Source of the DNA: an uncultured Collinsella sp. | Lineage (GTDB): Bacteria > Actinomycetota > Coriobacteriia > Coriobacteriales > Coriobacteriaceae | Assembly: GCA_958435545.1 (NCBI GenBank) | Contig: CAUBGU010000017.1 | Location: forward strand, 1-23,536 | Length of the DNA: 23,536 bases | Direction of reading: 5' to 3' | Translations under genes and position numbers: made by a program | The notes under the pieces: model-generated | Seen by the model: only the letters and a program-made list of their open reading frames with translations | The model's database searches: none | What the model was told of the DNA's origin: nothing | Shown: one piece after another, positions 23,330-23,536 of the stretch | Position numbering within the stretch: the first letter of the stretch is position 1 | Layout: every line of letters starts with the position of its first letter

Positions 23330-23393
23330 GAGAGTGGATAATCTCCCACTTTTGGTCAAGATACAGGCAAAAAGTGGGAGATTATCCACTCTC
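23330..23393. repeat. Perfect inverted repeat, 24-bp arms
   Basis: Arms 23330-23353 and 23370-23393 are exact reverse complements, starting GAGAGTGGATAATC, with a 16-nt spacer. RNA from either strand would form a very stable stem. No T-run follows the right arm on the plus strand. No coding frame of support crosses it. Confidence 0.85.
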
Positions 23394-23449
23394 GATGCAG
23401 GCTGCGACTTTTCCGTCCGAGGGGCCATCTCGCCCCTTGGCAGTCACCC

Positions 23450-23467
23450 GAGGTAAACCTTTACCTC
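23450..23467. promoter_or_regulatory. 18-bp palindrome, candidate repressor operator
   Basis: GAGGTAAACCTTTACCTC is a perfect dyad with a CC centre, 26 nt upstream of a promoter-like motif. The AGGTAA/TTACCT half-sites recall DtxR/IdeR-type metal-repressor boxes, but the spacing differs by one base from the usual one. Confidence 0.5.
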
Positions 23468-23493
23468 CCACCTATATTTGTCGAAATTACACT

Positions 23494-23510
23494 TGACGGC
23501 GGGGTACAAT
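23494..23510 (+). promoter_or_regulatory. Promoter-like TGACGGCGGGGTACAAT motif for a gene right of the window
   Basis: TACAAT (23505-23510) preceded by TGACGGCGGGG, matching 16 of 17 bases of the element at 18000-18016. The regulated gene would start beyond the right edge. Confidence 0.45.
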
Positions 23511-23536
23511 AAACCCGCATGCGGATTTCCGTTGCG

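Noticed and set aside
23187..23393. CRISPR array
   Set aside because: The repeats are inverted or directly abutting, without regular unique spacers, and no cas genes are nearby.
23494..23510. TTGACG as a -35 box paired with TACAAT
   Set aside because: Only about 6 nt separate the two hexamers, far too close for a sigma-70 promoter.

Overview
The window looks like a chromosomal segment of a high-GC gut actinobacterium of the class Coriobacteriia, most likely Collinsella or a close relative. This rests on three things: an actinobacterial fhaA-fhaB-pstP-rodA-pbpA type cell-wall/signalling operon, a dnaX-ybaB-recR block, and gene and intergenic style. Species cannot be fixed from sequence alone. 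No tRNA, rRNA, CRISPR array, transposase or integrase was recognised.

Region 1 (1-7776, all minus strand) is one tightly packed operon. In transcription order it holds a Ser/Thr kinase with a polytopic membrane tail (5923-7776), FhaA (4916-5926), FhaB (4493-4909), a PP2C phosphatase of PstP type (2550-4496) and one very long ORF (2533 to the window edge). That ORF fuses a FtsW/RodA-type SEDS glycosyltransferase to a class B penicillin-binding protein. Overlaps or gaps between genes are at most 16 nt. The set couples peptidoglycan polymerisation and cross-linking to phospho-threonine signalling.

Region 2 (7777-14133) has visibly lower GC and reads as an accessory islet. It starts with a non-coding stretch carrying five alternating copies of a ~20-nt repeat. 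Then come a regulator with a duplicated (membrane bundle + LuxR HTH) architecture (8218-10359), a small secreted four-cysteine protein (10469-10981), two ABC permeases, one BcrA/NatA-like ABC ATPase and a membrane-anchored exported protein. The last four genes overlap by 1-4 nt. This is the best candidate for an undescribed system: a membrane-sensor-controlled secreted effector or bacteriocin-like protein with a dedicated ABC export/immunity machine.

Region 3 (14134-19236) returns to high GC: a YcxB-like membrane protein (minus), dnaX with very long Ala/Pro linkers, a lower-GC single-span membrane protein inserted on the minus strand, then ybaB and recR.

Region 4 (19237-23171) is a second phospho-signalling operon: a leader with a hairpin and an intrinsic terminator, an exported protein with a Ser/Gly linker and a four-Cys domain, a second membrane Ser/Thr kinase, and a cytoplasmic FHA protein.

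Region 5 (23172-23536) has no gene. It holds a cluster of long inverted and direct repeats, then a perfect 18-bp palindrome and a promoter-like motif for a gene beyond the right edge. That motif is almost identical to one upstream of the gene at 17492-17965.
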